NCBI RefSeq assembly: GCF_043641665.1
Contig: NC_092200.1
Location: 7,501-71,500 of the forward strand
Source: Enoplosus armatus
Lineage: Eukaryota > Chordata > Actinopteri > Centrarchiformes > Enoplosidae
Direction: 5' to 3'
DNA: 64,000 nucleotides
Shown: positions 50,443 through 56,835 of the stretch, piece after piece
Numbering within the stretch: position 1 is the stretch's first letter
Layout of the letters: every line of letters starts with the position of its first letter
Position numbers and translations under genes: made by a program
The notes under the pieces: model-generated
Database searches by the model: none
What the model saw: only the letters and a program-made list of their open reading frames with translations
Told to the model about the DNA's origin: nothing

Positions 50443-53179
50443 GTTTTCTGTCTCTCTGATTGGTAAACTGTTTTGATTTTCGGGTCACTACAGGCTTGTC
50501 GACCTATCAGGAGCTGTGAGGTATAAAGGGGCGGAGCTCGACAGCTGCCTATTGGAGGAGAGAGTCGGGGGGGCGGTGCTTCCTGATGACCAGGATGTAG
50601 AACCAACACCTGATCCCGCCCATCTGCCTGTAGCCCCACCCACACACCTGAGCGCCTTGACACCTGGAGCGCTAACAGTAATCACTATGTTTATTATTGA
50701 TTTTTGATAATTGCTAACAATGAATACAACTATCATTGACTATTGAAAGCTGTAAACAAAATATATTATTGATTATTGATAACAGTAATCAATACATTAT
50801 TTATTATTGATAATGGTAATCTATATGTTTTTATGGATTATTGATAACAGTAATCAATACAACTATTATTGAATACTGATTAATGATAATTGATAACTGT
50901 TTTAAATACATACTTATTGATTATTGATAACAGTAATCAACACTTAATTATTGATCATTTAATTAATACGTTATTTATAATCATTGATAACAGTAATCAA
51001 TACATTTTTTATTGATTATTGTCATTGATTCCTGCTCAGTATTATTGATTATTGGTCAGTATTATTGATTATTTGTCACTGATTATTGGTTATTGATCTG
51101 TGTGTGTGATGCAGTGTGTGTCGGAGGCGGAGCCAACCTTCCTGCCATCAGCGGTTCAGTTTGGTTCGTCCAAACACAGTCACATGACCTTCATCATCAA
51201 CCCCAACACTGTCAGAAGGAGGTGAGTCTCTGTGACGGCATGGTGTGGTCAGACAGGGGCGGGCGGCAGTCTGTACATCTCTGACTCTGTTGCGTTGTGT
51301 CTCTCCTCGTCCTCAGTGTGTCGGTCAGGTTGTCGATTCGAAGCCGAGCTCTGGAGGGGTTGATCCTCCTCCTCTCTGACTCCAAACAGATGGACTTCGT
51401 CGTCCTCAGATTGAGTGGGGGGAGACTGATGATGTCAGCTGACTTGGGGAAAGGCCCCACCTCCATCACCTCGTCTGTTGCCGTTGATGATGGACAGTGG
51501 CATACTGTGAGTTAATATACTTTTTAAAAACACACACACACACACACTCTGTCTCAGATACACATTAAACACGGTGTGATGATTTCATGGCTGGATTTAC
51601 CTGTCCGATTGTGGAGCCCCTCTTGAAGCCCCCCACCATCTCAGCCCAATATAAACCAACATAACAAAAGTCTTTAAACTAAATTTAGATTCAGAGCACC
51701 ATCTCATGTTACCAAGTAACACACTCATCAAACACTATGAGGGTTGAGCAGTGTTCTGGTGCTTTTGATCTTATTACATGATGTTATTCAGCAGATGAAG
51801 TTGTCATCCCAGTTGTCGTCATGTTCACATTGCCTTTTTTACAGCAACTTTCTCGGGATTTCTTGGCCATGTTGGCTTGGAAATTGAAATTGAAAGGCCA
51901 AAGTTGACAAAACAATCACAAAGACATTGATCCTCAAAAAAGAACGTTTTGGTTTTCTTCTCCTAAATCTCTCTGACTTTGCTCAGAGTCAGGCTCAGTA
52001 AATTCTCTGCACAAACGTGACATCACGATTCGTGGTGTGACATCACCAAAGTGTACTGTGACAGAAATAGAGAGAGAATGGTTTGACATGAAGTTAGATG
52101 CTAAATAACCTTTTTCTGATTGAATTGTTCCATAAAAAAGGAGGTTGTCAAATTGATGTGACATCACCAATGGAATACATTACATTACTGTAATAATATT
52201 ATAAAGAATACGGTCTAGACCTGCTCTATTTGTGATATAAATAAAATTGAATTGAATGATAGGTGATGTCACGCTGTCAGGTGTTATAACAGAGGATGTT
52301 TACCATTTTTTTAATTAACCCCCTCTCTCAGGTGAGCGCTGAGGTCAGCCGACGGTTGATGTTGATGTCAGTTGACGGTTCGAGTCCAGGCTCTGTGTCA
52401 GTTAAAGGAAACCAGCTGGATGTGGACAACAGACTTTACCTGGGAGGACTGCCACACACACACACTACCAGGAGGATTAATGTACGGCATTTTAGATTAG
52501 ACTACAAGTAAATTTGATGTAAATATTTACAGAGGTTATTATGTTCTTTGACAGTTACAGGTGGAGATTTTACCTCATCTACATATTAAATGTTTACCTG
52601 TAACCATTATCACCTCGTTTCAATAATGTCACCTGAGTTTCAATCCTGATGCTGTCTGTCAGACAATAAACCAGTGAAATTCATGTGCTTTAATGAACCA
52701 GGTGTTTCTGACAGGTAGGTGACTGAGTAACTACCTGAGCTTCACCTGTTCTACCTGTATTTGTAACTAGGATCCTGAACTGCTCTTCTCTCAGGTCAGC
52801 AGCAGTTTTCCAGGTTGTGTTCGCTTTGTCAGTCTGAGTGGAGCCATGTTGGACCTGTCCAAGCCGGCCTCACAGCATCATGTCACTTCCTGTTTCACCA
52901 ACGACCAGACAGGAAGTTACTTTAACGGCAGTGGATACGCCGCCCTCAGTGAGTTGAACATAGAGAGAAAAGATATCCTGCTTTAATCTGATCACATCTG
53001 ATCAGTCTTAACCTGTGTGTGTGCGTTCAGTGCGTGATGGATATAAGGTCGGCTCTGACGTGTCAGCGTCTCTGGAGTTTCGAACGAGCCAATCAGAAGG
53101 AGTGTTTCTGGGAATCAGCAGCGCGAAGGTCGATGCCATCGGACTGGAGATGGTCGATGGACAGGTGAGCAGAGTCTTA

Positions 53180-53243
<64 letters not shown>

Positions 53244-53854
53244 GATTTACCTGTGTTTTTATATAATTATATTATATATATTTCGTATATAATGATTATA
53301 TATTATGATTTACCTGTTTTTTCCTCAGGTGGTGTTTAATGTGAATAACGGGGCGGGTCGAGTGTCAGTGCGTTCGATTGGTCAGACGTTGTGTGATGGA
53401 CAGTGGCACCGTCTGCTGGCCAGAAAAACCAAACACACCCTAAGTCTGAGTGTAGACGGTCGAAGTTACACCACTCCCAACCCTTACCCACAATCTACCT
53501 CTGCTGAGACCAACAACCCTGTTTACCTGGGAGGCTATCCAGGTGAGAACCACCTGAGACAAACTCCGTCATTCAGACCTAAATAGTAACATTATGATAT
53601 GTATTAATGACTGACACTAACCTGTTTGTCTGTCCCTCTCCTTGTCTCACTCTCCCTGTCTCCCTCTCTCTGTTACAGCCGGTGTTAAGCAGAACTGCCT
53701 GTCGATTAGGTCCAGGTTCAGAGGTTGTCTGAGGAACCTGCAGCTTGTTAAGTCTCATGTGAGTGATGCTCTGGACCTGAGCTCCGCCCACTTCCTGTTG
53801 GGCATCACTCCTAACTCATGTCCTGTCGCCCAGCAACGCCCAGCCCGGCTCTGA
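13896..53854 (+). CDS. lama1: Laminin subunit alpha 1, complete, 64 coding exons
   Basis: This gene encodes the alpha chain of laminin-111, a secreted basement-membrane heterotrimer that polymerises through its LN domain and binds integrins and dystroglycan through its LG domains. ATG at 13896 opens a Leu-rich signal peptide ([18 protein letters not shown]). The 64 exons I placed sum to 9249 nt, giving 3082 aa, close to the roughly 3075 aa of mammalian alpha-1. All phases agree and no internal stop or lost splice site was found. Domain order is LN, LE repeats, L4a, LE, L4b, LE, coiled coil, LG1-LG5. The choice of alpha-1 over alpha-2 rests on stretches such as [32 protein letters not shown] and the GVKQNCL start of the last exon. 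Introns make up about 77% of the locus and carry many transposon remnants. Zebrafish lama1 is the bashful locus. The gene lies about 5 kb from subtelomeric repeats and converges with the 4.1-family gene on the other strand. Confidence 0.97.
14578..14635 (-). mobile_element. LINE 3'-tail relic
   Basis: A short piece with TTGATTGATCCCTGGGGGGA followed by AAATTTTACAGTACT matches the 3' tail of the longer LINE copies near 19961 and 42361. It is oriented antisense to lama1. Confidence 0.65.
15511..15903. repeat. Cluster of (TG)n/(CA)n microsatellites in intron 1
   Basis: (TG)n at 15508-15530, shorter TG runs near 15601 and 15763-15788, then a long (CA)n at 15849-15893. A further (TG)n lies at 16824-16873. 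The rest of intron 1 from 13951 to 17760 is AT-rich and I see no exon in it. Confidence 0.9.
16535..16690. mobile_element. Fish interspersed repeat fragment
   Basis: ATTTATATAGCGC-type sequence (TTATATAGCGCTTTTCAACC) followed by CATTCACCCGTTCACTCACA is typical of a dispersed repeat common in fish introns. Class not determined. Confidence 0.5.
17337..17460. repeat. ACACACATGTTGTACTT minisatellite
   Basis: About six degenerate repeats of 15-18 bp built on ACACATGTTGTACTT and ACACATTTTACTT. Confidence 0.7.
17761..18012 (+). repeat. Nine 28-bp repeats, each an acceptor-like cassette ending at the exon 2 splice site
   Basis: Units end at 17788, 17816, 17844, 17872, 17900, 17928, 17956, 17984 and 18012, an exact 28-bp period (252 bp). 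A unit reads GATGCTAACAG, a T/G-rich stretch, then TTTCAG. CTAAC fits the branch-point consensus about 20 nt from the AG. The final AG is intact in units 1, 2, 3, 5, 6, 8 and 9, changed to AC in unit 4 and AA in unit 7. Unit 9 is the authentic acceptor of lama1 exon 2. Confidence 0.93.
19961..21380 (-). mobile_element. Decayed non-LTR retrotransposon, apparently chimeric
   Basis: Antisense to lama1, in intron 3. From about 21380 to 20850 the minus strand reads an L2-like reverse transcriptase: LSAALDRV, then [11 protein letters not shown], then [11 protein letters not shown] and [16 protein letters not shown]. From about 20820 to 20285 it reads a different C-terminal region ([52 protein letters not shown]). 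A 3' tail with GGGGGGAAATTTTAC lies near 19990-20010 after an AT-rich UTR. A poly-G run sits at 21063-21085. The frame is broken in several places. Confidence 0.82.
22171..22216 (+). repeat. Duplicate of the 3' end of exon 5, donor GT retained
   Basis: This copy matches 22083-22130 with about two mismatches and a 2-bp difference (CCAGACTGAACCCT, then GGAACATGGAGAG|GT). A (CTGT)n run at 22141-22174 separates original and copy. Use of the copied donor would add 88 nt and shift the frame. Confidence 0.9.
23291..23348 (+). repeat. Duplicated exon 9 tail
   Basis: ATACTACAGACCTGCTG is present at 23291-23307 (exon 9) and again at 23332-23348 in the intron, 41 bp away. The donor is not copied. Confidence 0.85.
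23873..23935 (-). mobile_element. LINE 3'-tail relic
   Basis: AGAATCAGAATCAGAAATAC followed by TTTATTGATCCCCGGGGGGA and AAATT is the same tail as in the LINEs near 19961 and 42361, again antisense to lama1. The preceding 23400-23870 holds no exon I can recognise. Confidence 0.75.
24013..24050. repeat. (TG)n abutting the exon 10 acceptor
   Basis: The TG run ends directly at the TAG acceptor (24048-24050), replacing a normal pyrimidine tract. Confidence 0.85.
24937..26127 (+). other. lama1: lama1 exons 13-16: L4a globular domain
   Basis: Exons: 24937-25095, 25233-25334, 25502-25716, 26016-26127 (residues 515-710). The domain is inserted into an LE repeat, with [21 protein letters not shown] and [13 protein letters not shown] as landmarks, closing at [15 protein letters not shown]. 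Exon 13 uses the acceptor TTTCTTTTAG at 24936 rather than the CAG at 24916, since only the former gives the conserved start. Confidence 0.93.
26165..26402. repeat. 9-bp (TACTGTTAG)n minisatellite, intron 16
   Basis: About 26 degenerate copies of TACTGTTAG/TACTGTTAA. It produces long low-complexity ORFs on both strands that are not genes. Confidence 0.9.
27503..28450. other. lama1 intron 20, no recognised feature
   Basis: AT-rich with a (TG)n near 27868-27889 and loose repeats of GTTATTAAAGGTT near 28010-28090. I see no exon or transposon. Confidence 0.6.
28558..29495. other. lama1 intron 21 with short telomere-like runs
   Basis: TTAACCCTAACCCTAACAAC near 28875 and CCTAACCCTAAC near 29008 are two- to three-unit telomeric matches in otherwise ordinary AT-rich intron. 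Confidence 0.6.
29904..30205. repeat. ACACAGATATACACAAAC minisatellite, intron 23
   Basis: Degenerate repeats of 10-20 bp mixing CACAGATACACA and CAGATATACACAAACA across the whole intron up to the exon 24 pyrimidine tract. The long ORFs on both strands here are low-complexity artefacts. Confidence 0.88.
30468..30715. mobile_element. Fish interspersed repeat (TATATAGCGCCAAATC type)
   Basis: Begins TTCAATTTTATTTATATAGC and continues through CAACAAAAGTCATCTCATGA to GGAAAAACTTCC. This is a widespread fish repeat. A reverse-oriented fragment lies at 52180-52262. Likely a SINE or LINE tail. Class not determined. Confidence 0.65.
31500..32085 (+). pseudogene. LINE endonuclease fragment in intron 24
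   Basis: Plus strand near 31518 reads [20 protein letters not shown] followed by ITDMEP, typical of the C-terminal part of an APE-type endonuclease of a non-LTR retrotransposon. After short frame breaks an open frame at 31737-32080 ([20 protein letters not shown], then [15 protein letters not shown], then KHTIRKG) continues the region between endonuclease and RT. No RT motifs follow. It is the only LINE piece in sense with lama1. Identification is from motif memory, not a search. Confidence 0.65.
32666..32709 (+). repeat. Duplicate of the exon 25 tail, donor destroyed
   Basis: CAGAGACTGTGAGGAGCAGG... repeats 32564-32610 with small changes, and the donor GTGAGT has become ATGAGT. It is embedded in TA/CA-rich microsatellite sequence. 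Confidence 0.9.
32789..34275 (+). mobile_element. Tc1-like DNA transposon, full length, 1487 bp
   Basis: Inverted ends CACTACTCACAATAA (32789) and TTATTGTGAGTAGTG (ending 34275) are perfect over 15 bp, and the similarity extends inward (GTTAGGGATATT / AATATCCCTAA). TA dinucleotides flank both sides (32787-32788, 34276-34277), the Tc1/mariner target duplication. It is inserted in lama1 intron 25, whose splicing signals are unaffected. Confidence 0.95.
33089..34226 (+). pseudogene. Tc1-like transposase, broken
   Basis: ATG at 33089 opens [20 protein letters not shown] with a helix-turn-helix DNA-binding start ([16 protein letters not shown]), then a second HTH-like part. The DDE catalytic core is visible: [14 protein letters not shown], and [10 protein letters not shown], with 34 residues between the last two acidic positions (DD34E). 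Two breaks: a frameshift between about 33360 and 33380, and in-frame TAG at 33597-33599 where a tryptophan is usual. The C-terminus after LVRSMR also departs from the usual family ending. Non-autonomous now, but the intact ends could still be mobilised. Confidence 0.92.
34559..35242. other. lama1 intron 26, no recognised feature
   Basis: A threefold loose repeat of TTGACTGACAGCAC...TGACACTGA near 34580-34700, then ordinary intron with TGTGTA-rich sequence before the acceptor. A poly-C run (34351-34367) lies just before exon 26. Confidence 0.6.
35759..35783 (+). repeat. Duplicate of the exon 28 tail
   Basis: CATATGGGACCAGACTGCAG (35759) repeats 35638-35657 exactly, extending to GCAGCAG. The two copies flank an (AC)n/(AT)n microsatellite. 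The donor is not preserved in the copy. Confidence 0.9.
36246..36582. repeat. Pyrimidine-rich CTCTCTGACCTGTCT minisatellite, intron 29
   Basis: Degenerate CTCTCTGACCTGTCTC repeats run almost to the exon 30 acceptor at 36586. All purine/pyrimidine asymmetry is on one strand. The minus-strand Arg/Glu-rich ORF across it is an artefact. Confidence 0.9.
36587..37587 (+). other. lama1: lama1 exons 30-33: third LE repeat group
   Basis: Exons: 36587-36727, 36880-36998, 37078-37167, 37394-37587 (residues 1366-1546). Final LE modules of the short arm, with landmarks [20 protein letters not shown] and [18 protein letters not shown]. Confidence 0.93.
39157..39172 (+). repeat. Duplicate of part of the exon 38 tail
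   Basis: CACACACTCTGCTGCA occurs at 39102-39117 in exon 38 and at 39157-39172 in intron 38, 55 bp apart. Confidence 0.75.
39846..40366. mobile_element. MITE candidate, 521 bp, intron 38
   Basis: Terminal inverted repeats: GGGCTGTATTCA at 39846 and TGAATACAGCCC ending 40366, with further loose complementarity inside (CAGTATG / CATACTAC). No transposase. The surrounding 39190-41045 intron has no other recognisable exon. Confidence 0.6.
41424..41479. repeat. (TG)n, intron 40
   Basis: Long TG run with one TCTG break, shortly after the exon 40 donor. Similar runs lie at 41927-41962 (intron 41), 47372-47403 (intron 48), 48932-48956 (intron 53) and 53181-53232 (intron 62), and a (CA)n at 50388-50439 (intron 56). 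Confidence 0.93.
42361..43285 (-). mobile_element. Non-LTR retrotransposon, 3' part
   Basis: Antisense in intron 42. The minus strand reads [20 protein letters not shown] near 43250, then the same C-terminal domain as the copy near 20300 ([40 protein letters not shown]). The 3' tail with TTGATCCCCGGGGTGAAATT and a (GATTCT)2-like end lies at 42361-42405. It is 5'-truncated and frame-broken. Conceptual similarity to the 19961 copy is high, so both come from one family. Confidence 0.85.
43286..43480. repeat. CTGTCTCTCTGTTTAACTGT minisatellite, intron 42
   Basis: Pyrimidine-rich degenerate repeats of about 20 bp leading into the exon 43 acceptor. Confidence 0.8.
43873..44382. other. lama1 intron 44, no recognised feature
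   Basis: Ordinary AT-rich intron. No exon or clear repeat seen. Confidence 0.6.
44598..44617 (+). repeat. Duplicate of the exon 45 donor region, donor retained
   Basis: GACAGGCCGCCTCGGTACAT occurs at 44524-44543 (exon 45 end plus donor) and again, identical over 20 bp, at 44598-44617. A (CA)n run lies between. Use of the second donor would add 74 nt and shift frame. Confidence 0.93.
44872..46245 (-). mobile_element. Non-LTR retrotransposon with RT core deleted
   Basis: Antisense in intron 45. Minus strand from about 46160 reads an endonuclease end ([17 protein letters not shown]), then [20 protein letters not shown], then jumps directly to the C-terminal tail ([20 protein letters not shown]). 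The reverse transcriptase core between about 45370 and 45420 is missing. The 3' end carries AT-rich UTR and a (TTA)n-type tail near 44872-44892. A (TAA)n microsatellite lies at 46208-46248. Confidence 0.82.
46330..46380. repeat. (ATG)n microsatellite, intron 45
   Basis: ATGATG run with ACG and GTG variants just before the exon 46 acceptor. Confidence 0.9.
48165..48340. repeat. TACTGTAGTTC minisatellite, intron 51
   Basis: (CTA)n passing into degenerate TACTGTAGT/CCTACTGTAGT repeats of about 9-18 bp. Confidence 0.85.
48895..49689. other. lama1 intron 53, no recognised feature beyond (TG)n
   Basis: AT-rich intron after the (TG)n at 48932-48956. No transposon recognised. Confidence 0.6.
50690..51095. 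repeat. ATTGATTATTGATAACAGTA minisatellite, intron 57
   Basis: Degenerate AT-rich repeats of about 30-60 bp built on TTATTGATTATTGATAACAG and TAATCAATAC. They contain both ATTGATTA and its complement, so local hairpins are possible. Confidence 0.85.
51115..53854 (+). other. lama1: lama1 exons 58-64: LG4-LG5 and stop
   Basis: Exons: 51115-51221, 51317-51506, 52332-52481, 52795-52948, 53031-53164, 53329-53542, 53679-53854 (residues 2709-3082). LG4-LG5 bind alpha-dystroglycan and heparin in mammals. Landmarks are [31 protein letters not shown] and the final NSCP before a short tail. TGA is at 53852-53854. Confidence 0.94.
51507..52331. other. lama1 intron 59 with repeat fragment
   Basis: Mostly unrecognised. 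At about 52180-52262 a reverse-oriented fragment of the fish repeat seen at 30468 (TACGGTCTAGACCTGCTCTA, then AAATAAAATTGAATTGAA). Confidence 0.6.
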
Positions 53855-54060
53855 TTGGTCTGCAGACACCAACAGTTTGATTAAATGTTTATCCACAGGA
53901 CAGATAATCATTAATGTTGTTAAAGCTAGATGATTCCATAGTTTGAAGCAATCCTGCAGCTGATTATTTTTATTTCCAGCATAACTGTGACTTTCTGTTC
54001 TTCATCTGTAACTTTTATTTGTTTCTACATGAATCATTAAAGATCATCTGAAAACGAATG
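53855..54060 (+). terminator. lama1: lama1 3'UTR with poly(A) signals
   Basis: ATTAAA hexamers occur at 53880-53885 and 54036-54041. The second is followed by a TG/T-rich stretch from about 54058 and is the more likely cleavage signal. Confidence 0.6.
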
Positions 54061-55690
54061 TATTTGTTCATTCAGTTTCCAGATTCATTAAATGTGCCTG
54101 TATGCCTGTCTCTACACCTGTTTATCACACATGCTATTTATTTATAACTGAACGCAAATCACAGCTGCAACTAAACTAATGTTTAGATCAGTGTTTCCAT
54201 AGATGTTTTTATGTTAGCCAGCAACCCCCCAGGAGCAGCTCTTGTAGTGGTCACAGTCGGTATTACAGCGTCATGTGACTCTCACTGGCCCAAAAAGACT
54301 TTTTACAATCACAAAAGTAACACTGTGAAACAATGACTACCCTAATGCATCACAAATACTCTGTTTATTTTTATTATCAGTCCAATATCATGAACTATTT
54401 TATCCCATTCATGTGTGTGGGGATCAAATCAGAATAAGGAACACATGGATCGAAAACAAGTATTAAAATTACAAACTGACTCTGGTTCAAGATCTCTGAA
54501 TCACCACTCACATCTCTGCTTTGACTTCAAACTAAATCTTTTTAACATGCTGATAGACAGAAAGACAGGAAGTCAGGTCATCTAATGATCATTTTATTTG
54601 AGTTTAGTTGGTAAAGACACATTCAGTTTGAATTCGTCATAAAATAAAACAGGATTTATGGAGTGGTCAGTCTGTAATATGACACTGTGGGGAGTGGTCA
54701 TTCTGTAATATGACATTGGGAGAGTGGTCAGTCTGTAATATGACACTAGGGGGAGTGGTCAGTCTGGAATATGACACATCAATAAATAAATAGACAAAAA
54801 ACATACACAGACAGGTGAGTAAAATAATTAATAACAAGGATTTTCATGGCGAGATGAGAGAATGGCACATTACTATTGCATTATGGGTAAATACAGAGCT
54901 GAGGTTTAGCTGCTATAAAGTTAGTGGTTACAGTGCTAGCAATCATGCTATTTTACATTTCAGACAAGAAACAGTTTGCACCAGACTGTCAACCAGATGA
55001 GATAGGTAAAGTCAGAGGTTATTACAGATCTGTCAGAAGTGATGCAAACAGTCTGCAGAATGCTTCATAAAGCTGTTGTCTCCCGTTCACAATCAGGGGC
55101 AAATACACCTGAGTCAACCAACCAATCAGATGTCTGCTTTAACCTGTCGGGGTGTCCGGTGCGTGTGAGAGTGGGGTTTGTTTAAGTAGGAAGTAAATGC
55201 AGCAGTAGGTTGAGTTTTGGTGTTAATTTGTGATGAAAGTTCATCTGAGGTTGACCGGCTCTGGTTGTCTGGTTGCTATAAGAACGTGTTGATGGCGTCA
55301 CAGCAGCGCCCCCTGACTGTCTCTCACCAGTCTGTCTCTCACTGGTCTTTGTTGAGTAAATAAAATATATAAATATTCCTTTACATACAGTCGTTCTTTG
55401 TCTTAAATGTGTCTGAAAATGCCATCATGAAGCTTTCAACTAAATCTAATCATATTAACAAACTAATGCTAACTGCTGTGAAGGTATCTCAGTCATGGGC
55501 CCCACCCTTGGACCAACAGACAGGTGCTGCTGTGTGTGTGTGTACAGGTGTACATGCATGTGTGTGTGTAAATTCTTCCATTAATGCCACTGGGTGTCGC
55601 TGCAAACAGTGTCTTTGTTGGTCTGTCTGGACTACAACTCCCATAAAGCAGCCGAGACTTCTACATTCAATCCTGAAAAAGACACAGAAG
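54061..55690. other. Convergent intergenic space and probable epb41l3 3'UTR
   Basis: No coding exon recognised between the lama1 poly(A) region and the last minus-strand exon. Minus-strand poly(A) hexamers (TTTATT on plus) occur, e.g. near 54595. The end of the epb41l3 transcript cannot be fixed from sequence. Confidence 0.5.
54658..54780. repeat. AGTGGTCAGTCTGTAATATG tandem repeat
   Basis: Four copies of a repeat of about 32-36 bp (GTGGTCAGTCTGTAATATGA, then CACTGGGGG). Confidence 0.9.
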
Positions 55691-56835
55691 CAGGTGTGAA
55701 ATAGAATAGAATAGAATATATTGGAATATATTGAAAGTCGTCCTCTGGTGGTGACATTCCCAACTTACAAAAAGTCCACATTTATTGTTTATATAAGTGA
55801 CATAAAAGAAAACATTATAAAAAAAACAATAACTTTTAATAACACTCAGATTAAATTCTGATTTCATTTGTGTGAGAACAAAGATAAACATTTTTTTAAT
55901 CAGTTTTTCATAGTTCCTAATTCAGTGCACATGTCCTCAGAGTCCAGTGATTCCTGTAAATACTGTGTGTTGTTCTACCATTACACAGAAAGTGAGAGTA
56001 AATATCTCAGCCCACTCGGATGTGATGTCAAACCAATCAGTGAGCTTGATTTTTCAGGGTAAACATGAATGTGACCACCAGAGGGAACAACTCAACACTT
56101 TCCCATCAGCCACCTTTTAGCTGAGGGAGAGGCTAGATTGAACTAGCCAGGGAAACTGCATGCTCATGCTAAGTAGCATGTCACCATATCACAGAAAGCT
56201 TCAAAACATGGTCCAGAAAGTTAGCATAGTGTAGCATGTAGCACTGTCCAGTGAAAATGAACTTAAGTTTTTTTTCTTAAAACGTTCATTGTACTTCCTG
56301 AACGTTGTTCGCTGAGTCAGCATTAAATCAGCAGTGGATACAGGTGCACAACAAGGGGCAGGGCCACACATGTGAGGACAATGAATAATGTTAACATAGC
56401 ATGTTAGCATTAATGGCCAACAGTTTGATGATGTGTTGCCTTTTGGCTGCCATATTAAAATGATGATTCATCAATGATCCATTTGATTGATTTATCACTG
56501 AACACTTATTGAAGATTTCTTCAGTTTTTAGTCCAATCATTTTGGCACATTCATCACCAACCAATCACCATAGATCTTTCCTGTTCTGTGTGGTTTCTCC
56601 CAAACATTTTATCCAATCAGAAGATTCTTTCTGTGCCCTCCTAACCAATAAGAACCTCTGAGCTCCTGGTATTTCAGTGTTTGTCTCTCCTGATTCAACT
56701 TCCTGTTTGTGAACACAAACCCTTGTGTAAAACATGCAAAGACAATGATATGAAAGCTACCATGCACCAGCCACCCAATCCGCATCCAGCTTGAGACTCC
56801 CCCTGTAGGGGTGGGGTCTGTTACCTTTGATGTCA
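55691..56835. other. Non-coding, probable epb41l3 3'UTR
   Basis: Holds ATAGA repeats near 55702-55720 and ordinary sequence. No exon recognised. Confidence 0.5.

Larger units (their letters stand above)
46395..50677 (+). other. lama1: lama1 exons 46-57: LG1-LG3 and spacer
   Basis: Exons: 46395-46538, 46693-46826, 47156-47309, 47411-47535, 47781-47931, 48014-48158, 48522-48663, 48780-48894, 49690-49842, 49937-50088, 50172-50366, 50494-50677 (residues 2111-2708). Three laminin G domains, which with the coiled-coil tail bind integrins. Landmarks are [20 protein letters not shown] (LG1), [12 protein letters not shown] (LG2) and the Pro-rich LG3-LG4 spacer near [15 protein letters not shown]. Confidence 0.93.

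Noticed and set aside
13896..53854. Assignment to lama2 instead of lama1
   Set aside because: The LN domain resembles both, but the L4b and LG5 sequences agree better with alpha-1, as far as I can judge without alignment.
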